DNA from: JAXGZG01 sp050952065
GTDB lineage: Bacteria; Bacillota; Sulfobacillia; Fermentithermobacillales; Fermentithermobacillaceae
Assembly: GCA_050952065.1 (NCBI GenBank)
Contig: JBMNKF010000001.1
Location: 124,001 to 188,000, forward strand
Direction of reading: 5' to 3'
DNA length: 64,000 nt
The notes under the pieces: generated by a model
Seen by the model: only the letters and a program-made list of their open reading frames with translations
Databases searched by the model: none
What the model was told of the DNA's origin: nothing
Shown: positions 1 to 7,904 of the stretch, piece after piece
How the letters are laid out: the number at the start of each line of letters is the position of its first letter
How positions within the stretch are numbered: position 1 is the first letter of the stretch
Program-made: the position numbers and the translations under genes

Positions 1-935
1 CGGGCATGCTCTTGTTTTTCGTCTTCACTATCGCCACAGGGGCGCTCAGAGGAGCCGGCGACACTCGAACGCCAATGTTCATCAACCTGGGGATCAACGC
101 CCTTCACATACTCACCAACTACATCCTCATCTTTGGACACCTGGGTGCGCCGGCAATGGGGGCCGCCGGAGCAGGACTGTCCACCTCCATATCGAGGACC
201 TTGGGAGGGCTTGCCATCTTGGTGGCTTTATCGAGACCCAGGGGGAAACTTGTTGTCAGGTGGAAGAAAATCATGACCGGGTTCGACTGGCGCCTCTTTA
301 GGAGAATCCTCAATATTGGAGTACCGGCCATGATGGAAAGGGTCCTTACCTCTTCGGGGCAGATAGGCTATGCTCGACAGGTGGCTGGATTGGGAACGAC
401 CTCCTACGCGGCTCACTCCCTGACTCTCAACTGCGAGTCCTTTTCTTATATGCCGGGCATGGCGTTTGCCACTGCCGCTACCGCACTTGTGGGTCAGCGT
501 CTAGGTGCTAAGGACCCCGATGGGGCCGAGAAGAGCGCTATCCTGTCCATCAAGATGGGTGTCCTCACGATGGGCAGCATGGGTTTGCTGTTCTTTCTAT
601 TTCCAAGACAGTTCCTCAGCATTTTCACTAACGATCTTGAGGTCATAGCCAAAGGAATTCCCCTCCTTAGGATTGTGGCTTTTACTCAGATCCCCGAGGC
701 CATGGGTTTCGTGATTCCCGGAGCTTTGCGCGGTGCAGGCGATACCAGGGTAGCCATGTACGTCACTGTGTTGGGTGTCTGGGGCGTTCGATTTGCCCTC
801 ACTTATGTCCTCATCAATCACTTGGGGATGGGTCTTGCGGCCGCTTGGGTTGCCATGTTGTTGGACTGGGTTGTCAGGGCCGGCCTGTATTGGGTGCGTC
901 TCAAGAGAGGACACTGGAAGAAGATCCCCGCGTAG
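1..935 (+). CDS. MATE-family multidrug/Na+ exporter, C-terminal part
   Basis: The reading frame is already open at the left edge (codons in phase with base 3), so the N-terminus lies outside the window. About 310 residues are visible, against roughly 450 for the family. They form alternating hydrophobic segments with two copies of the MATE repeat signature: RGAGDTRTPMFINL near the start and GALRGAGDTRVAMY near residue 240. That is the internal duplication expected of the MatE fold. The family exports drugs or metabolites in exchange for Na+ or H+ across the cytoplasmic membrane; the substrate cannot be told from sequence. The gene ends 45 bases before the TPP riboswitch and is probably not part of the thiamine unit. 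Confidence 0.9.
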   Translation, partial: GMLLFFVFTIATGALRGAGDTRTPMFINLGINALHILTNYILIFGHLGAPAMGAAGAGLSTSISRTLGGLAILVALSRPRGKLVVRWKKIMTGFDWRLFRRILNIGVPAMMERVLTSSGQIGYARQVAGLGTTSYAAHSLTLNCESFSYMPGMAFATAATALVGQRLGAKDPDGAEKSAILSIKMGVLTMGSMGLLFFLFPRQFLSIFTNDLEVIAKGIPLLRIVAFTQIPEAMGFVIPGALRGAGDTRVAMYVTVLGVWGVRFALTYVLINHLGMGLAAAWVAMLLDWVVRAGLYWVRLKRGHWKKIPA

Positions 936-979
936 AGATTTGTAAGCAGGTGACACCGCTAGCCGAAAGGAGTAAGATT

Positions 980-1075
980 AGGTTAATGGGGAGCCGATAC
1001 CTATCGGCTGAGAAAGGGCTAATGAGCGCCTGACCCTTGGAACCTGTAGGGGTAATGCCCGCGTAGGGAAATTCC
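980..1075 (+). promoter_or_regulatory. TPP riboswitch (THI element)
   Basis: The conserved THI-box blocks occur in order: GGGGAGCC, then GGCTGAGA, then GACCCTTGGAACCTG, then GGGTAATGCCCGCGTAGGGAA. These are the pyrimidine- and pyrophosphate-sensing arms of a thiamine pyrophosphate aptamer. It lies about 70 bases upstream of thiT. A hairpin with a six-T run follows immediately, so control is most likely by transcription termination when TPP is plentiful. The target genes, a thiamine transporter and thiamine pyrophosphokinase, agree with the ligand. Confidence 0.95.
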
Positions 1076-1088
1076 GAGTCAGAACGCG

Positions 1089-1111
1089 CCGCCCTCTTGG
1101 TGCGGTTTTTT
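1089..1111 (+). terminator. Rho-independent terminator of the TPP riboswitch
   Basis: CCGC-CC, loop TCTT, GG-T-GCGG, then TTTTTT. This is a GC-rich stem with one bulge followed directly by six Ts, placed between the aptamer and the thiT ribosome binding site. It is the expected expression platform for a TPP off-switch. Confidence 0.8.
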
Positions 1112-1146
1112 GTTGCCCTCCCCACACACTCTGGAGGGAGAAACAA

Positions 1147-1653
1147 ATGCGTGACAAGCGGTTGACAGTAGTAGTTGAAGGGGCTCTTATGGTGGCGTTG
1201 GCCTTTGGCTTGAGTTTCATCAAGATTTACTCGGCACCTTACGGCGGTTCGGTGACACTTGGCAGCATGATCCCAATCATGCTCTATGCGGCTCGCAGGG
1301 GTGTAGGGCCTGGACTAGCGGCGGGGGCGGCCCACGGTCTTCTGCAGCTGGTTGTGGAACCTGTCATCTATCATCCGGTGCAAGTGATCCTAGACTACCC
1401 ATTAGCTTTTGGTTTCTTGGGGCTTGCGGGGCTTTTCAAAGAACGAGTTGCATTTGGCGTAACCGTGGGTGTCGCCGGGCGCTTCGTGTCTCATTACCTG
1501 TCCGGCGTAATCTTCTTTGCATCATCGGCCCAGGGTAACCCCTATGTCTACTCGGCTTTATACAATGGAGGTTACTTGGTACCCGAACTCATCGTATCGG
1601 TTCTCATAATCAGGTTTGGTCTCTACAAGGCCGTGGAAGCGGCACGGGTGTAG
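1147..1653 (+). CDS. thiT: Energy-coupled thiamine transporter ThiT (ECF S-component)
   Basis: A 168-residue, almost wholly hydrophobic protein with about six membrane segments. It resembles the ThiT substrate-binding S-component, with conserved features such as SFIKIYSAPYGGSV near the N-terminus and the H-P-V-Q-V-I-L-D-Y-P stretch in the middle. The start ATG follows GGAGGGAGAAACAA. ThiT works with a shared ECF energising module (EcfA, EcfA', EcfT), which is not encoded here. The upstream TPP riboswitch and downstream thiN place it in thiamine salvage: it imports thiamine, which the next gene product converts to TPP. Confidence 0.92.
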   Translation: MRDKRLTVVVEGALMVALAFGLSFIKIYSAPYGGSVTLGSMIPIMLYAARRGVGPGLAAGAAHGLLQLVVEPVIYHPVQVILDYPLAFGFLGLAGLFKERVAFGVTVGVAGRFVSHYLSGVIFFASSAQGNPYVYSALYNGGYLVPELIVSVLIIRFGLYKAVEAARV

Positions 1654-1732
1654 GGATAGGGGTTTACCGGCAGAGGCGCACGCCGGCCTGGGCCGACTTA
1701 CGCAGCAGACCGTGATGGAGGGAAGTGGCGCA

Positions 1733-2419
1733 GTGTTTCGGGAGACTTGTGGTGAGTACGCGGTAGTAGTGGCCGGAGGAGAGATTCAGGAGAACTCCCA
1801 ACATCTAAAGCGCCTCCTTGATCTTGTGCGAGGAGCATCATTGCTAGTAGCTGCCGATTCTGGCGCGGCTTTTCTGAGTCAACACAAGATTGTTCCAAGC
1901 GTCTTAGTGGGCGATTTTGACTCTTGTGACGACTCTATAGTCAACGAAATGGAATGCCGCGGAACCGAAATCGTAAGGCTTAACCGCCGCAAAGACAAGA
2001 CCGATACTGAGGTGGCCCTGGACATCATCGTCGATAGGGGCTACGGTTGGTGTTTTGTCATTGGCGCTTTGGGAGGTGCCCGAAAAGAGCATTCCTTGGC
2101 CAACGTAATGCTCATCGAAACCTATGTCCGAAAGGGGCTAGACGTGGTCTTGGACTCGGGGTCTACGGTGATCTGCTCGATCGTTGGCAAAGGCCGGAGG
2201 CGTTTTCGCGGGAAGATGGGCGACTGGGTATCTCTCTTTCCTATCACACGTGAAGTGACGGGTGTGTCCACTTGCGGCCTGGAGTTTCCGCTGCGCGAAG
2301 CCACGTTACTGAGAGGCAGCACTTACGGTGTGTCCAACGTGATGACGAAAGAAGAAGCCTTGGTTTGTATCGACCAAGGCTTCCTTCTTATCATCATCAC
2401 AGACGGAGATGTCTCCTAG
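1733..2419 (+). CDS. thiN: Thiamine pyrophosphokinase
   Basis: The product transfers pyrophosphate from ATP to thiamine to make TPP. Family motifs are clear: VAADSGA, the nucleotide-binding PSVLVGDFDS and the DKTDTEVAL block that binds thiamine and Mg2+. The frame is open further upstream, but GTG at 1733 has a good site (GGAGGGA at 1718-1724, 8 bases away) and gives 228 residues, close to the usual length. ATG at 1715 is the alternative. It follows thiT by about 80 bases and is presumably co-transcribed under the riboswitch. Its stop overlaps the stop of the convergent deacetylase gene within a single CTAG. Confidence 0.9.
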   Translation: MFRETCGEYAVVVAGGEIQENSQHLKRLLDLVRGASLLVAADSGAAFLSQHKIVPSVLVGDFDSCDDSIVNEMECRGTEIVRLNRRKDKTDTEVALDIIVDRGYGWCFVIGALGGARKEHSLANVMLIETYVRKGLDVVLDSGSTVICSIVGKGRRRFRGKMGDWVSLFPITREVTGVSTCGLEFPLREATLLRGSTYGVSNVMTKEEALVCIDQGFLLIIITDGDVS

Positions 2420-3207
2420 TGCCCGGGGAGCTCCGACATGGGTCTGCCTCTGGGATCGTCCCGCGCAGGTTTCCCCAAGGTCATGAGTTCACCCAAAGTA
2501 AGAAGGTCGTAACCTGCGGTCTTGAGGTTCTCGAATACCATGGGCAGCGCCTCATGGGTCCTTCTAGCTGAATCGGATGCGTGGAAAAGGATTATTGCTC
2601 CAGGAAATATGAGTTTGGACACTCTCTCAACAATGTAAGACGGTCCTGGGTCCTTCCAGTCAAGACTGTCAACAGCCCATATCACGGTCTCGTAGCCCAG
2701 TTCTCTCGCGGTGAGCACCACGAGGTCATCGTAATCCCCGTTGGGCGGGCGGAAATACTTGGGTGAAGTGTTGGTCAAGTTGACTAGGATGTTGTGCGCG
2801 GTCTGTATGTTGTCGGTTACCGAGTCTTTGTCCTCTTGGCTGAGGTTCACGTGATCGTGTCCGTGGCTTGCGATTTCGTGTCCCTCAGCAACGATCCTGC
2901 GGACTGTATCTTTGTAATGGTTCGCCCAAGGCCCGGACAAGAAGAATGTTGCTTTTTGGTCGTACTCCTTTAACACCTTAAGAACTTCTTCTGGAATCTT
3001 GTTTCCCCAAGAGATATCAAAGGTGAGTGCGGCTACTTTCCTGTCTGTCTTGACATAGAATAACGGCATATCTGCACCTGTGGCCATGGTCAAGGTGTAC
3101 ATTTCCACTACGGGTTTTTCCCGGGTGTTCCGAATCCCAATGAGGACTGCCGATAGGCAAAGCATCAGGCAAAGGGCAAAAACGAGGTGCCTTCTCTTGA
3201 AAACCAT
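2416..3207 (-). CDS. PdaB-like polysaccharide deacetylase (NodB domain), sporulation type
   Basis: 263 residues with one N-terminal membrane anchor or uncleaved signal (LVFALCLMLCLSAVLIGI), then a NodB carbohydrate esterase domain. The motif-1 segment is ALTFDISWG, as in Bacillus PdaB, instead of the classic TFDDGP. The metal-binding HGHDH and the RPPNGDYDD motif are present. ATG at 3207 follows GGAGGAGTGAGC. PdaB-type proteins act on cortex peptidoglycan during sporulation under sigma-E. A sigma-E-like element lies upstream (see 3273-3301). Whether it is catalytically active on peptidoglycan is not settled, because the second Asp of TFDD is missing, as in other PdaB proteins. Confidence 0.85.
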   Translation of the reverse strand: MVFKRRHLVFALCLMLCLSAVLIGIRNTREKPVVEMYTLTMATGADMPLFYVKTDRKVAALTFDISWGNKIPEEVLKVLKEYDQKATFFLSGPWANHYKDTVRRIVAEGHEIASHGHDHVNLSQEDKDSVTDNIQTAHNILVNLTNTSPKYFRPPNGDYDDLVVLTARELGYETVIWAVDSLDWKDPGPSYIVERVSKLIFPGAIILFHASDSARRTHEALPMVFENLKTAGYDLLTLGELMTLGKPARDDPRGRPMSELPGH

Positions 3208-3272
3208 GCTCACTCCTCCAGTATCTCCCTCTAAGGGATTACGGTGTCTTGGCCCACAAGCCTTCAGACTAA

Positions 3273-3301
3273 AGCATATTTGGAATGACGTAACATATGA
3301 C
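3273..3301 (-). promoter_or_regulatory. Possible sigma-E-type promoter for the PdaB-like gene
   Basis: Read on the minus strand, GTCATATG (3301-3294) is followed after 13 bases by ATATGCTT (3280-3273). This resembles the mother-cell sigma-E consensus (-35 near TCATATT, -10 near CATACAnT). It lies about 65 bases upstream of the start and just after the terminator-like stem. It was found by eye only, but it fits the known sigma-E control of pdaB in Bacillus. Confidence 0.3.
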
Positions 3302-3302
3302 T

Positions 3303-3345
3303 CACAACCCGGCCGCATCCTTGAATAAGATGCGGCCGGGTTGTG
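3303..3345 (-). terminator. Long perfect stem-loop, probable terminator
   Basis: A 17-bp perfect inverted repeat (CACAACCCGGCCGCATC and its complement) around a 9-base loop. It sits between the end of the minus-strand cluster (3359) and the promoter region of the deacetylase gene. No clear T-run follows on either strand, so it could be an inefficient terminator or an mRNA-protecting 3' structure. Confidence 0.6.
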
Positions 3346-3358
3346 GGTTGTGTGCCTG

Positions 3359-4147
3359 TTAGTGGGCCAGTTGTGGCCTCCCCGGCCAGTTGCGGTATAT
3401 TCCTAACCCTGGCTTATGGAGCCGGGAGCGAGGTTTGCTTCGAGGTGATGATGTTGCCGGCGCCTCTTGTTTGTGGGATTCTGCAATAATCGTCTCAGAG
3501 ACATCGCTATTCGGGGGCGTCTTGGCTTCAGACTTGGGTTTCATGATATCCAGTCCCGCAAGGAGGTTTAGGATGAGTGTCAAGATTTTGGGATCAAAGC
3601 CCAAGATCTGCTGCAATGGCGCAGGTTTCTCCGCGGGCGAGTCCACTCCCGCATCTTTTGCGTCAGCACCTTCTTTAGATTCGACATCTCCCGTAGCCCC
3701 GGACGTTTTTGGCTTCATGAGTTTTGGGAGGTTTGTTGCCAAGGACAAGAGCAGCCCTATGAGAGTCGGGTCTAAACCCTGAGATGAAGTACCGTCGCCG
3801 CCTGACGACGCTCCCAGGACCTTAGCCAGCGAGCCGAACAAGGATGCAGTGGGCGTCGAGTTTTCAAGACCTTCTCTCACAGTAGGCCCTGAGGGTTCAA
3901 TGGCCGCCGTGGAGACGCTTTGGATTTCGGCGATTTCCGAATTCGGTTTCGGCGTTGATTCCTCGTGAGTTTGGGCCGGCTCAAGATCTTCTTCTTTGAG
4001 GCCGTCGCCAAAAAAGGTGTCCAGTATCCCCAGGAGATTAAGAAGAGCCAGAAGACCCGCTTTTTCCCTGAGCGATTTGCCATCTTGTTCTGCGTGTTCC
4101 AACACAAGAGTCCTAGCGATCTCTGATAGGGTTCGCTGGTTATCCAT
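3359..4147 (-). CDS. Unknown acidic, low-complexity protein, last gene of the YbaB-paralogue cluster
   Basis: I do not recognise this 262-residue protein. ATG at 4147 overlaps the end of the preceding gene by 8 bases (ATGGATAA), suggesting translational coupling; a start at 4198 is also possible. The first 60 residues form a helical segment with the hydrophobic stretch LLALLNLLGILDTFF. The middle is rich in Ser, Pro, Glu and Thr. It has two similar segments, LIGLLLSLATNLPKLMKPK and LTLILNLLAGLDIMKPK, both ending in MKPK. The C-terminus is basic (RSKPRSRLHKP). The repeated short hydrophobic patches suggest a scaffold-like or membrane-associated protein, but no function can be assigned. Confidence 0.65.
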   Translation of the reverse strand: MDNQRTLSEIARTLVLEHAEQDGKSLREKAGLLALLNLLGILDTFFGDGLKEEDLEPAQTHEESTPKPNSEIAEIQSVSTAAIEPSGPTVREGLENSTPTASLFGSLAKVLGASSGGDGTSSQGLDPTLIGLLLSLATNLPKLMKPKTSGATGDVESKEGADAKDAGVDSPAEKPAPLQQILGFDPKILTLILNLLAGLDIMKPKSEAKTPPNSDVSETIIAESHKQEAPATSSPRSKPRSRLHKPGLGIYRNWPGRPQLAH

Positions 4148-4487
4148 GAAATCCGCCCCGCCCGAAGAACTCAGCAAACTCCGGAGGAAACTGTCCACCG
4201 ATTACTCCCCCAATTTCGGTCCGGAGGACCTTTCTAGCTTCCTTTATCGTGTTGTTAATGGCCTCCACAACGGCGCTTTCCAGTGCAGCAAGATCGTGAG
4301 TCTTGGCAGCTAATTTCTCTCTATCGATACGAAGGCTTCTCAAGTTGAACCAGATGTCTCCAGTGGCAGTGACTAAGCCATCCGCCCCTTGGCCTGTCAC
4401 CAGTCTGTCTTGTAAACCCGAGAGTCGCGAGTTGACCTCAGATTCGATCCTTTCCATCTGCATCAAGAGCGAGGCAAGGTTCTGCAC
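4140..4487 (-). CDS. YbaB/EbfC-like nucleoid-associated protein paralogue
   Basis: 115 residues resembling the YbaB/EbfC DNA-binding family. There is an N-terminal coiled helix, then DGLVTATGDIWFNLRSLRID, the counterpart of the family's GLVKVTVNG...SIKID strand pair. A C-terminal helix (VVEAINNTIKEARKVLRTEIGG) ends in a Gly/Pro/Phe-rich tail. The start is GTG at 4487 after GGAGGGAT. The canonical ybaB usually sits beside dnaX and recR. This copy lies instead in a cluster of unknown genes next to a sporulation-type deacetylase, so it is probably a specialised paralogue. DNA binding is inferred from the family only. Confidence 0.75.
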   Translation of the reverse strand: MQNLASLLMQMERIESEVNSRLSGLQDRLVTGQGADGLVTATGDIWFNLRSLRIDREKLAAKTHDLAALESAVVEAINNTIKEARKVLRTEIGGVIGGQFPPEFAEFFGRGGFHG

Positions 4488-4507
4488 TCGAATCCCTCCA
4501 GTCAGCC

Positions 4508-4807
4508 TTACTTCAGCATCATATGCCGGGATCTTGACCGGAGGTTCTGGGGGCTTACTCCTAAGGGCAGTATTCTGCCAAGGACCGGATTGTAGCCTGT
4601 ATTCCTGAAACTGAACCCAAGACCGCGGGAAGGACTCGCTCGGGTTCCATCGGGACTCGGTCTTGCCCCTGTTTTGCCGGCTTCGATCAACTCCTGAACG
4701 AAACTAACGGCTCTTTCAAATGCGCCGTTGGCTGCCAAAAGCAAGATGAGTATCAGGAAAAGAACGAAGGGGTTTGCCGCTTCCATGCCAAGGTCGTCTG
4801 TGTCCAT
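4508..4807 (-). CDS. Small single-pass membrane protein of unknown function
   Basis: 99 residues. After an acidic start (MDTDDLG) comes one strongly hydrophobic segment (NPFVLFLILILLLAANG) at about residues 12-28, then a polar, basic tail rich in Ser, Arg and Gly. The start ATG is preceded by GGGAGGGATAAAG. The short Phe/Leu/Ile-only helix near the N-terminus recalls small sporulation membrane proteins of clostridia, but similarity is only of this general kind. It is separated by 2 bases from the gene before it, so it is part of the same operon. Confidence 0.65.
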   Translation of the reverse strand: MDTDDLGMEAANPFVLFLILILLLAANGAFERAVSFVQELIEAGKTGARPSPDGTRASPSRGLGFSFRNTGYNPVLGRILPLGVSPQNLRSRSRHMMLK

Positions 4808-4809
4808 CT

Positions 4810-5106
4810 TTATCCCTCCCGATTCACCTGACTCTTTTTGGGCTCTGACAGCACTGTCTCAAGTGACGTTCCGAGAGTTGCTGCCGCTAGAAGGAGAGAC
4901 AACGATACGGCGGAATCAATGCGTTCGGCCAGAAGGCTCTTTGTTTTCTCCGCAAGGTCTTTGATTTCAAGGGCACCCATGGTGTTGGAGGCGGACTGGG
5001 CGACCTCCATCAAGGTATCTATGATCCTTCGGCCCCTTTGCCCGGCGAAGGGCCGCAAGGCCGCGATCAGTTCGAGAGTGTCTCTGGTAACTTGCCCGTC
5101 GGCCAT
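4810..5106 (-). CDS. Unknown small helical protein, first gene of the YbaB-paralogue operon
   Basis: 98 residues from ATG at 5106; GTG at 5115 would add three residues but overlaps the binding site GAGGGGTGG. The sequence is predicted all-helical. It has an amphipathic N-terminal half (TLELIAALRPFAGQRGRRI) and a hydrophobic C-terminal helix (SAVSLSLLLAAATLG) that may touch the membrane. No family was recognised. It leads a tightly packed four-gene minus-strand unit. A GTCATATT element on the same strand at 5151-5144 looks like a sigma-E -35 box, but I see no convincing -10 at the right distance. Confidence 0.6.
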   Translation of the reverse strand: MADGQVTRDTLELIAALRPFAGQRGRRIIDTLMEVAQSASNTMGALEIKDLAEKTKSLLAERIDSAVSLSLLLAAATLGTSLETVLSEPKKSQVNREG

Positions 5107-5268
5107 GATAACCACCCCTCTATAAGGGAAACGATCACGACATAATATGACGTTTCGTGGAAAGTGTTCCGCCGACCATAGGCCGCGTCAAAAGGTAAAC
5201 ACAGGGAAAAGGGAGAACACTACTGGGGACATTCATGGAAGGCATGGCGTACGAGAGGGGTTGTAGAT

Positions 5269-6309
5269 GTGGACATCGGTTCGGCGCTCAAATTTGGAAA
5301 AAAGAATGAAGAAACCCCAGAAGACAGGGCTCTGATGTTAGAGCGCGCGCGTGAGATTCACGCCGAGACCATCGTGGTCGACGGCCATCTAGGCACGTTT
5401 TCCGGTCTCGTTGGGGTGTCCGAGTCGGGTCAGGAGTCTGTACAAGGACGGGTTAGTTTGGCCGGGCTAAGAGAGTCTGGAGTTAAGTGTGCGGTCTTGT
5501 CGGCTTTCATCTTCGAAAGACTCTGGCCCATGAGAGGCGTCCGTACCGGGCTTCAGTACGCAGACGAGTTCAGCGCTATCTGCAAGACTCCCGGAGTCAG
5601 ATCGGTTGAGAGGTCCGGCGACATAGAAGAGGCGAGACAAAACGGCGAAGTGGGCCTAATGCTGGGATTTGAAGGCGCTGAGTTTCTGGACGGTAGCATA
5701 GCCGCACTGAGAATGTTCTATCGTTTAGGGCTTCGCGTTCTACAGCTCACGTGGAACGAACGGAATGCTTTGGCAGACGGAGCTGCCGAAGGGAACACAA
5801 GAGGCGGCCTAACCCACTTCGGGCGCGAGGTTCTGAGAGAAGCGGGTACCCTCGGGATTCTGGTTGATCTTGCCCATATTTCGGAAGCGGGGTTCTGGGA
5901 TGTTGCCGAGGTTTCTGAACACCCCTTTGTAGTCAGTCACGCCAACTGCCATTCCCTGTACGGTCATCCCCGGAATCTCACAAACGACCAACTGCGCGCT
6001 ATCAGGGATACGGGCAGTGTGGTGGGCATTTCCATAAACCCGTCCTACATGGCGTCATCTCATCAGGAGGTGACGGTCTCCACAGTCTGTGATCACATCG
6101 AACATGCTGTAGATGTGGCCGGCGAAAGCCATGTAGCCCTAGGCACAGACATGGGCTCTTTCAGCACTCCCCTTCCGGAGGGTTTATCGGGTTCGGGGGA
6201 TCTTCACCTGATTACTTTGGAACTCCTGAGGAGAGGCATGCCGGGGAAGACCATCTCCAGCCTCTTGGGCGGGAATTGGATGAGAGTCTTCCGGGCAGTG
6301 GTCGGGTGA
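5269..6309 (+). CDS. Membrane-dipeptidase-like protein (peptidase family M19)
   Basis: 346 residues of the renal dipeptidase TIM-barrel family, which cleaves dipeptides using two zinc ions. The GTG start follows GAGAGGGG by 8 bases. Conserved elements are the bridging Glu in MLGFEGAEF, His in LVDLAHIS, His in PFVVSHANCHS and Asp in ALGTDMGSF. The N-terminal HxD motif, normally DGHND and supplying two zinc ligands, reads DGHLGT here, so the second ligand is Gly. The enzyme may have altered metal binding or be inactive. It is probably co-transcribed with the following kinase gene (13-base gap). Confidence 0.88.
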   Translation: MDIGSALKFGKKNEETPEDRALMLERAREIHAETIVVDGHLGTFSGLVGVSESGQESVQGRVSLAGLRESGVKCAVLSAFIFERLWPMRGVRTGLQYADEFSAICKTPGVRSVERSGDIEEARQNGEVGLMLGFEGAEFLDGSIAALRMFYRLGLRVLQLTWNERNALADGAAEGNTRGGLTHFGREVLREAGTLGILVDLAHISEAGFWDVAEVSEHPFVVSHANCHSLYGHPRNLTNDQLRAIRDTGSVVGISINPSYMASSHQEVTVSTVCDHIEHAVDVAGESHVALGTDMGSFSTPLPEGLSGSGDLHLITLELLRRGMPGKTISSLLGGNWMRVFRAVVG

Positions 6310-6322
6310 TGGGGACTTCCAG

Positions 6323-7885
6323 ATGAGAGTCATCGCGGCAATGAACGCCTTCAAAGGCAGCATGACCAGCCAGGCTGCATCGCGGGCAGTGGCTCAAGGG
6401 TTTCGGAAGGGGTTCCCCGAGGCCACTGTGCTGGAGATCCCAATGGCCGACGGGGGCGACGGTACCCTGGACGTCCTGGTCGGAGCGCTTGGCGGACATG
6501 TAGAAACCGTAGTGGTCAAGGGGCCCTACGGGAGTCCTGTGAGTGCTCCCATCGGGTTGGTGGAGACTGGTTCTACCGCAATCATAGAAAGCGCAAAGGC
6601 GTCGGGGCTCGCACTGGCAAAGCCTCACGAACGTGATGTACGTATAGCTCAGAGTTCAGGGGTAGGCCAACTCATGCTGTGGGCCGCCAGGCGCGGTGTC
6701 AAGCACATAATAGTGGGCGTGGGCGGGACGGCCATGAACGACGGGGGTATCGGCGCTGTGCTGGCCGCGGGCGGAGTCATCCGAGATGTACACGGTTGTC
6801 CCGTGCCTCCGGGCACTTTGGGACTGGCCTCAGTTCACAGCGCGTCACTGGGCGATATCCCCAAGAACTTCAAGGGTGTCAAAGTAACGGTCTTGGCCGA
6901 TGTTATGAACCTTCTAGTCGGTCCGGATGGAGCCACTAGCGCATATGGTCCTCAGAAAGGGATTACGCCTGAGGAGATCCCGAGCGTCGATAGGGACATG
7001 GGCATGTACGCCCGTATCCTGGCAAGAGACCTGGGCAAAGACCCATCTCGAATGCCTATGGCCGGAGCCGGAGGGGGACTGGCGGCCGGACTCTGGGCGT
7101 TTTTCGATGCAAGTCTTGTACAAGGCTCCCAGTACGTAATAGAGAAGACCGGGTTTCGGAATCTTCTTAGGCAAGACGTCCATCTCGTCATCACAGGAGA
7201 AGGCCGCGTCGATTCTCAGACATCCAGCGGCAAGATACCTTATGCCGTGGCACAGGAGGCTTTGGAGACGGGAGTTCCCTGTATCGTCATTGGGGGCGGC
7301 TTGTCGCCGGCCGTTGTTAAGGAGTACCCCGATGAGTTCGTGGCGCTATTTGATTCCACGATCGGTCCTATGTCAGCGGAAGAGGCTATTTCCATGGGCG
7401 CCGATACCTTGGCCTTTGAGGCCAGGCAGATCGGAAGTCTGGCGCGGGCATTTTGGCTTGCCCGTCCCACACGGAAGGAGACTTGCGCCGGAGGAATAGT
7501 GATAAGGGAAAAAGGCGGTATCGCCGAAGTGCTCCTTATTGGAGACAAGTACGGAATGATGGCCCTGCCCAAGGGACATGTCGATTCCCACGAGTCTTTC
7601 GAAGAAGCGGCCGTGAGGGAAGTCAGTGAAGAGACGGGGTTGTCTGTGACCATCACCGCGTATATTGGCGACGTTCGGTACCGGTTTCTGTCAAACGAAG
7701 AGGTAGTGGAGAAAACCGTACACTATTACGCCATGGAAGCGGTTGGCGGAGAGGCCAAGCCGCAACCGGGAGAGACCACTGTAGTGACGTGGGTGGCCCT
7801 GCCCGATCTACCCAGGGTAAGAACGTACAGGGGTACGCTTTCAATTGTCCATCGCGCCTTGCGGGTGTGGGAGCGTATCACATGA
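6323..7885 (+). CDS. Glycerate kinase fused to a C-terminal Nudix hydrolase
   Basis: 520 residues in two parts. Residues 1 to about 380 are a type-2 glycerate kinase (GlxK/GarK family), which phosphorylates D-glycerate with ATP. They begin NAFKGSMTS and carry ADGGDGTLD, GVGGTAMNDGG and ITGEGRVD. From about residue 388 comes a Nudix domain with a complete Nudix box near residues 417-439 (G-x5-E-x7-REV-x-EETGL), which hydrolyses nucleoside diphosphate-linked compounds. No stop or frameshift separates the halves, and the linker is only about ten residues. I do not know this as a standard architecture. The Nudix half resembles diadenosine-polyphosphate/NUDT2-like enzymes. Confidence 0.9.
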   Translation: MRVIAAMNAFKGSMTSQAASRAVAQGFRKGFPEATVLEIPMADGGDGTLDVLVGALGGHVETVVVKGPYGSPVSAPIGLVETGSTAIIESAKASGLALAKPHERDVRIAQSSGVGQLMLWAARRGVKHIIVGVGGTAMNDGGIGAVLAAGGVIRDVHGCPVPPGTLGLASVHSASLGDIPKNFKGVKVTVLADVMNLLVGPDGATSAYGPQKGITPEEIPSVDRDMGMYARILARDLGKDPSRMPMAGAGGGLAAGLWAFFDASLVQGSQYVIEKTGFRNLLRQDVHLVITGEGRVDSQTSSGKIPYAVAQEALETGVPCIVIGGGLSPAVVKEYPDEFVALFDSTIGPMSAEEAISMGADTLAFEARQIGSLARAFWLARPTRKETCAGGIVIREKGGIAEVLLIGDKYGMMALPKGHVDSHESFEEAAVREVSEETGLSVTITAYIGDVRYRFLSNEEVVEKTVHYYAMEAVGGEAKPQPGETTVVTWVALPDLPRVRTYRGTLSIVHRALRVWERIT

Positions 7886-7904
7886 AGCATCTAGTTCCCA
7901 ATCC

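Noticed and set aside
5118..5151. Sigma-E promoter before the YbaB-paralogue operon
   Set aside because: A perfect GTCATATT -35-like box exists, but no -10 match lies at 13-15 bases; the TTATAGAG found is 17 bases away.
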